Shown: piece by piece, positions 6,735 to 10,336 of the stretch
Layout: each line of letters begins with the position of its first letter
Position numbering within the stretch: the first letter of the stretch is position 1
Source: an uncultured Peptococcaceae bacterium
GTDB taxonomy: Bacteria > Bacillota > Peptococcia > Peptococcales > Peptococcaceae
Direction: 5' to 3'
Length of the DNA: 10,336 nt
NCBI GenBank assembly: GCA_937922955.1
Contig: CALAKO010000184.1
Coordinates: 1-10,336, forward strand
Position numbers and translations under genes: made by a program
Notes under the pieces: model-generated
Told to the model about the DNA's origin: nothing
Database searches by the model: none
Seen by the model: the letters and a program-made list of their open reading frames with translations, nothing else

Positions 6735-6764
6735 TTGACCAAAACCAGATGCGTTTCTTATAAT
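6735..6764 (+). promoter_or_regulatory. Sigma-A promoter of the three-gene operon
   Basis: TTGACC (6735-6740), an 18-base spacer and TATAAT (6759-6764), with the first gene starting about 24-33 bases downstream. It is divergent from the glycosidase promoter; the two -35 boxes are 35 bases apart, so the 139-base gap between the genes is nearly all promoter sequence. Confidence 0.85.
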
Positions 6765-6787
6765 GGAAGCATATCTAAAAAGGAGTT

Positions 6788-7549
6788 GTGACACGATTGA
6801 AAGCTACCGAATGGCGTCCATATAATAAAGATCTTTTTGCGAAAATGCGTAAAGCAAGCAGAGAATTTTCGCTCATTGAAGAAAACGATAAGATTGTCGT
6901 TGGCCTCTCTGGAGGAAAAGACAGCACACTATTGCTCTATGCAATGGTGGTGCTACAGCGAACGTTGCCGTGCAATTTTTCGCTGCATGCCGTTTCACTG
7001 GATCTCGGATGGGGCAACGATTATTCAGAAATGCAGGCTTTTTGCGAACGTTTAGAGGTCCCACTGACCATCATCCCAAGCGAGATTGGTCCACTCATCT
7101 TTCACGAGCGCAAAGAAAAAAATCCCTGCTCGCTCTGTGCACGCATGCGACGAGGCGCCATCAATAACTGGGCACACGATAATGGTTACAATAAAGTCGC
7201 TCTGGGCCATCACATGGACGATGTCATTGAGACCTTGCTCATGAGCCTGTTTTACGAAGGCCGCATTCATACATTTGCGCCGCGTTCCTATCTCACGCGT
7301 TCAGAAGTTACAGTGATTCGCCCGCTTATTTATGTCACTGAAAGCGATATTACGCGTATTGGACGTCAATTAAATCTGCCTCTCATCGTCAATAAATGCC
7401 CCGCAGATGGCTACACCACTCGCAGCGATATCAAAGATCTATTAACGACTCTCACAAATGATAATCCTCGTATTAAGGAACGAATCATGAGTGGTATTGA
7501 TAAGGACCTATGGCAAGTTTATCGTCATACAAATGTTCAGGAGGAATGA
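6788..7549 (+). CDS. TtcA-like PP-loop ATPase (tRNA thiolation family)
   Basis: A protein of about 253 residues of the adenine nucleotide alpha-hydrolase superfamily. The PP-loop SGGKDS is at 41-46, which activates the target base with ATP. The pattern C114-x2-C117 (CSLC) plus a later single C204 (NKCPADG) matches the [4Fe-4S] ligands of TtcA, which makes 2-thiocytidine in tRNA; GHHMDD (140-145) is also typical. Length is somewhat below the roughly 310 residues of E. coli TtcA. The family is clear, but the exact modified base is not provable here, so no symbol is given. The start is uncertain: the GTG at 6788 lies only 2 bases after GGAG (6782-6785), whereas TTG at 6797, three codons later, lies 11 bases after it. 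It is first in an operon; the next gene starts 3 bases after its stop. Confidence 0.85.
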   Translation: MTRLKATEWRPYNKDLFAKMRKASREFSLIEENDKIVVGLSGGKDSTLLLYAMVVLQRTLPCNFSLHAVSLDLGWGNDYSEMQAFCERLEVPLTIIPSEIGPLIFHERKEKNPCSLCARMRRGAINNWAHDNGYNKVALGHHMDDVIETLLMSLFYEGRIHTFAPRSYLTRSEVTVIRPLIYVTESDITRIGRQLNLPLIVNKCPADGYTTRSDIKDLLTTLTNDNPRIKERIMSGIDKDLWQVYRHTNVQEE

Positions 7550-7552
7550 GTC

Positions 7553-9085
7553 ATGCTTGCACAAATTCATAGCGCTGCATTAAACGGTCTGACCGCATGT
7601 GCTATTAATGTTGAAATCGATTCTAGCCACGGAATTCCTTCATGGGAAATTGTCGGGTTACCGGACACCTCTGTGAAAGAAAGCAAGGAACGCGTCCGCA
7701 CCGCCATGAAGAACCAAGGATTTGACATTCCACCGCGTCGCATTGTCATTAATCTTGCACCAGCCTCCATCAAAAAAGAAGGCCCATCGTTTGATCTTGC
7801 CATTGCAATCGCCATGCTGGCTGCAACCGAACAGGTGCCGCAAGAGGTGTTAGACCAATACATCTTCATTGGTGAACTCGGGTTGGACGGCACCATTCGT
7901 CCAGTCAAAGGAATGTTGCCCATCTCCATGGCAATGAAGGACAGCGGACGAGCAATGGTCACATCCTCGGACAATGGCAGTGAAGCGTCAATCAGTGGAA
8001 TCACTACTTACGCTTTTCGCTCATTAAAAGAGGTGGTGACGTTTCTCTACGACCCAGACTCCTGTCCTCCTCTTCCTCAGCCGGATATTGCCCAAATGCT
8101 CGCAGCTGCACCACAAACCAGCATCGATTTCAGCGACATCAAAGGACAGCACGAGGCAAAGCGCGCCATGGAAATTGCCGCGGCCGGAGGTCACAACATC
8201 GTCATGATCGGCTCTCCCGGAGCGGGCAAAACCATGCTGGCACGCGCGCTGCCTTCCATCATGCCACCACTTTCAGTAGATGAATGTTTAGAGTGCTCAG
8301 AAATCCATTCTATTGCCGGCTTGCTAAACAGCACGCAGCCCTTGATCACCGAGCGCCCATTCCGCGCTCCTCACCATACATCATCTCAGGCAAGTTTGAT
8401 TGGCGGTGGCCGCATCCCGACCCCTGGAGAAGTTTCGTTGAGCCATAACGGCATACTTTTTATGGATGAATTTCCTGAATTTCAAAAAAATGTGCTGGAA
8501 GCACTGCGGCAGCCGCTGGAAGATGGGATCGTAACCATTTCACGCGTCAATGCGCAATTCACATTTCCCTGCAATTTTCTGCTCGTTGCCTCTATGAACC
8601 CATGCCCATGCGGATATCTTAACGACCCTAAGCATGAATGCACTTGCACCGACGCTAGTATTACACGATATCACCGAAAAATTTCCGGTCCATTATTGGA
8701 TCGCTTTGACATCCAATTAGAAGTAATGCCAATTGCCTTCAGTGATTTGTATGATGAAAGTGCAGCTGAAGAATCCTCTGCAGCCATTCGGGAACGTGTG
8801 ATACGCGCACGAAACATCCAATTAAAACGCTTTGCCGGCACAGGAATCTACTGCAACAGCAATATGACACAGGCACAGCTTCAAACTTATTGTCAGCTTG
8901 ATAGCATGTCCAAAAAGATTCTTGAACGCGCCTTTGATAAACTTGGTATTTCTGCTCGTGCACACAATCGAATCTTAAAATTGGCGCGGACCATTGCCGA
9001 TTTAGAAGGCAGCTCAAACATTGGCTCTTCCCATATTGCTGAAGCCATCCAATACCGCGCCCTTGACAAATCACTTTGGAATTAA
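7553..9085 (+). CDS. comM: ComM/YifB-family Mg-chelatase-like AAA+ ATPase
   Basis: A 510-residue cytoplasmic AAA+ ATPase. The N-terminal Lon-protease-like (ChlI) domain spans about residues 1-170 with IVGLPDTSVKESKERVR and LAPASIKKEGPSFDLAIA. The Mg-chelatase AAA+ core follows with Walker A GSPGAGKT (220-227), RPFRAPHHT (268-276) and Walker B ILFMDEF (301-307). A cysteine cluster, CPCG (351-354) with C363 and C365, may bind metal. The C-terminal helical domain spans about 410-505. In Haemophilus and Vibrio, ComM is a helicase for branch migration during natural transformation; in most Firmicutes the role is unproven. The ATG at 7553 has AGGAGG at 7539-7544, inside the end of the TtcA-like gene, so translation may be coupled. 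Full length, no damage seen. Confidence 0.95.
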   Translation: MLAQIHSAALNGLTACAINVEIDSSHGIPSWEIVGLPDTSVKESKERVRTAMKNQGFDIPPRRIVINLAPASIKKEGPSFDLAIAIAMLAATEQVPQEVLDQYIFIGELGLDGTIRPVKGMLPISMAMKDSGRAMVTSSDNGSEASISGITTYAFRSLKEVVTFLYDPDSCPPLPQPDIAQMLAAAPQTSIDFSDIKGQHEAKRAMEIAAAGGHNIVMIGSPGAGKTMLARALPSIMPPLSVDECLECSEIHSIAGLLNSTQPLITERPFRAPHHTSSQASLIGGGRIPTPGEVSLSHNGILFMDEFPEFQKNVLEALRQPLEDGIVTISRVNAQFTFPCNFLLVASMNPCPCGYLNDPKHECTCTDASITRYHRKISGPLLDRFDIQLEVMPIAFSDLYDESAAEESSAAIRERVIRARNIQLKRFAGTGIYCNSNMTQAQLQTYCQLDSMSKKILERAFDKLGISARAHNRILKLARTIADLEGSSNIGSSHIAEAIQYRALDKSLWN

Positions 9086-9105
9086 ACAATGAAAGGAAAA
9101 CAAAC

Positions 9106-10215
9106 ATGGATCCACGTACTGAAACACTCGCACATAAATTGATTCACTACTCTACCCGCTTACAGGCTGGCGAACGCTTATTGATCGACATTGGCGGACA
9201 AGATGCCTATCCACTGGCTGAAGCGCTGATCGAAGAAGCCTACGCAGTGAGCGCTTATCCTTACCTTCATTTATCAGATGCCCGTCTTTCCCGCGCCCTG
9301 CTCATGGGCGTCAGCGAAGAACAGCTAAATTTTAACGCCAAACTCCTGTTGGAGCAAATGAAAGGCATGGACGCTTACATTGCCGTACGCGCAGGAGACA
9401 ACATTTCTGAGAACGCCGATGTGCCAAAGGAACGCATTGCGCTTCAAAACAAAGCCTACGCCGATGTGCTTGACGAACGCGTCAATAACAGCAAATGGGT
9501 AGTGTTGCGCTATCCAAACGGCTCCATGGCCCAACTTGCAAATATGAGTACGCGCGCCTTTGAGGATTTTTACTACAACGTCTGCAACCTTGACTACGCA
9601 AAAATGAACCTCGCCATGGACGCTCTTGTTGCCCGTTTGGCAGACACCGACCAAGTTCATATCGTTGGTCCAGGCACCGATCTTACTTTCTCCATCAAAG
9701 GTATTCCTGCCGTTAAATGTGCCGGCGAGTGCAACATCCCAGACGGGGAAGTTTACACAGCACCTGTACGTGAAAGCGTCAACGGCATCATCACCTACAA
9801 CACACCGTCTCTTTATCAAGGGACCGTTTTTGAACAAGTCTCCTTCACTTTTGAAAACGGAAAAATCGTCCAAGCGACCGCCAATGAAACAGAAAAATTA
9901 AACGCTATCCTTAACGCAGACGACGGCGCACGTTATATCGGAGAATTGGGCATTGGTGTTAACCCATACATCACCAGGCCAATGAAAGACATTCTTTTTG
10001 ACGAAAAAATCAGCGGCAGCATCCATTTCACACCAGGAAGCTGCTACGAGGATGCGCCAAACGGCAACGACTCCACCATTCACTGGGATCTTGTCCTCAT
10101 TCAAACCCCTGAATTTGGCGGCGGTGAAATCTATTTCGACGACGAACTCATTCGCAAAGACGGCTTCTTCGTCCCAGACGATCTTCAATGTCTAAATCCA
10201 GAAAACTTGAAATAA
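9106..10215 (+). CDS. M29-family metallo-aminopeptidase
   Basis: A 369-residue cytoplasmic aminopeptidase of the M29 family (AmpS/AmpT/PepS type), which removes N-terminal amino acids using two divalent metal ions. Candidate metal ligands by comparison with Thermus AmpT are E215 (IPDGEV), E280 (GELGIG), H307 (SIHFTPGS), H326 and D328 (IHWDL). The gap between H307 and H326 is 19 residues against 33 in AmpT, and the protein is about 40 residues shorter than the classical enzymes, so a loop near the active site is shortened. The ATG at 9106 has AAAGGA (9092-9097) 8 bases upstream; an in-frame TTG at 9076 overlaps the preceding gene and has no ribosome binding site. It lies 20 bases after the comM-like stop, the third gene of the operon. 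No clear terminator follows within the window. Confidence 0.92.
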   Translation: MDPRTETLAHKLIHYSTRLQAGERLLIDIGGQDAYPLAEALIEEAYAVSAYPYLHLSDARLSRALLMGVSEEQLNFNAKLLLEQMKGMDAYIAVRAGDNISENADVPKERIALQNKAYADVLDERVNNSKWVVLRYPNGSMAQLANMSTRAFEDFYYNVCNLDYAKMNLAMDALVARLADTDQVHIVGPGTDLTFSIKGIPAVKCAGECNIPDGEVYTAPVRESVNGIITYNTPSLYQGTVFEQVSFTFENGKIVQATANETEKLNAILNADDGARYIGELGIGVNPYITRPMKDILFDEKISGSIHFTPGSCYEDAPNGNDSTIHWDLVLIQTPEFGGGEIYFDDELIRKDGFFVPDDLQCLNPENLK

Positions 10216-10267
10216 GAATTGTGGTGGACTATCCTGCAGCCATTAGCCCCTTCAAAACAAATACCTA

Positions 10268-10296
10268 TTGCATAATTTTTTGAACGGCGATATAGA
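10268..10296 (+). promoter_or_regulatory. Candidate promoter for a gene beyond the right edge
   Basis: TTGCAT (10268-10273), 17 bases, TATAGA (10291-10296). It lies in the 121-base non-coding tail after the aminopeptidase and would read out of the window. No start codon with a ribosome binding site follows before 10336, so support is modest. Confidence 0.35.
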
Positions 10297-10336
10297 AACA
10301 GTTAAAGTAACCTAAGTTTTACCATTTACAATCTAG

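Noticed and set aside
9325..9873. 182-codon open frame antisense to the aminopeptidase gene
   Set aside because: It lies wholly within a well-supported M29 gene and has no ribosome binding site or recognisable motif.
10216..10336. Terminator or RNA gene after the aminopeptidase
   Set aside because: I found no stem of useful length followed by T residues and no tRNA-like fold in these 121 bases.

Overview
The window looks like a chromosomal segment of a low-to-moderate GC Firmicute. The signs are strong AGGAGG-type ribosome binding sites, sigma-A-like promoters, GTG/TTG starts, intrinsic hairpin-plus-T terminators and protein types common in anaerobic Firmicutes. A member of the Negativicutes is my best guess, from the redox pair combined with a secreted copper-amine-oxidase-N-type domain, but this is inference and no rRNA or marker gene is present to fix it. 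I see no mobile element, CRISPR array, tRNA or rRNA.

Left part (1-2891): an AT-rich non-coding leader of about 290 bases holds a candidate promoter and several small palindromes. It is followed by a two-gene plus-strand operon. The first gene is a NarI/DsrM/HdrE-like membrane cytochrome b; the second is an HdrD/DsrK-like iron-sulfur protein with two [4Fe-4S] motifs and a CCG-type cysteine cluster. Together they probably pass electrons between membrane quinone and a cytosolic thiol/disulfide-type or other acceptor. Their codon use (mostly GGT for glycine) differs from the right-hand genes and suggests high expression. A symmetric terminator closes the operon.

Middle part (2890-4151): rnhB (ribonuclease HII) on the minus strand is followed by a plus-strand 94-residue protein of unknown family, which has its own extended -10 promoter and its own terminator. 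A second, back-to-back terminator serves the minus-strand genes to the right.

Centre (4158-6648, minus strand): a secreted phosphodiester glycosidase-like protein with a C-terminal copper-amine-oxidase-N-like domain, then a small DUF454/YbaN-like membrane protein 22 bases downstream, probably co-transcribed.

Right part (6649-10336): a divergent promoter region drives the glycosidase leftward and a three-gene plus-strand operon rightward. The operon encodes a TtcA-like PP-loop tRNA-thiolation-type ATPase, a ComM/YifB AAA+ ATPase and an M29-family metallo-aminopeptidase. The last 121 bases are non-coding and hold only a candidate promoter for a gene outside the window.

Most of the window is housekeeping. 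The parts worth a second look are the DsrMK-like pair with its leader and the orphan 94-residue gene. I do not see convincing evidence of an undescribed multi-gene system.
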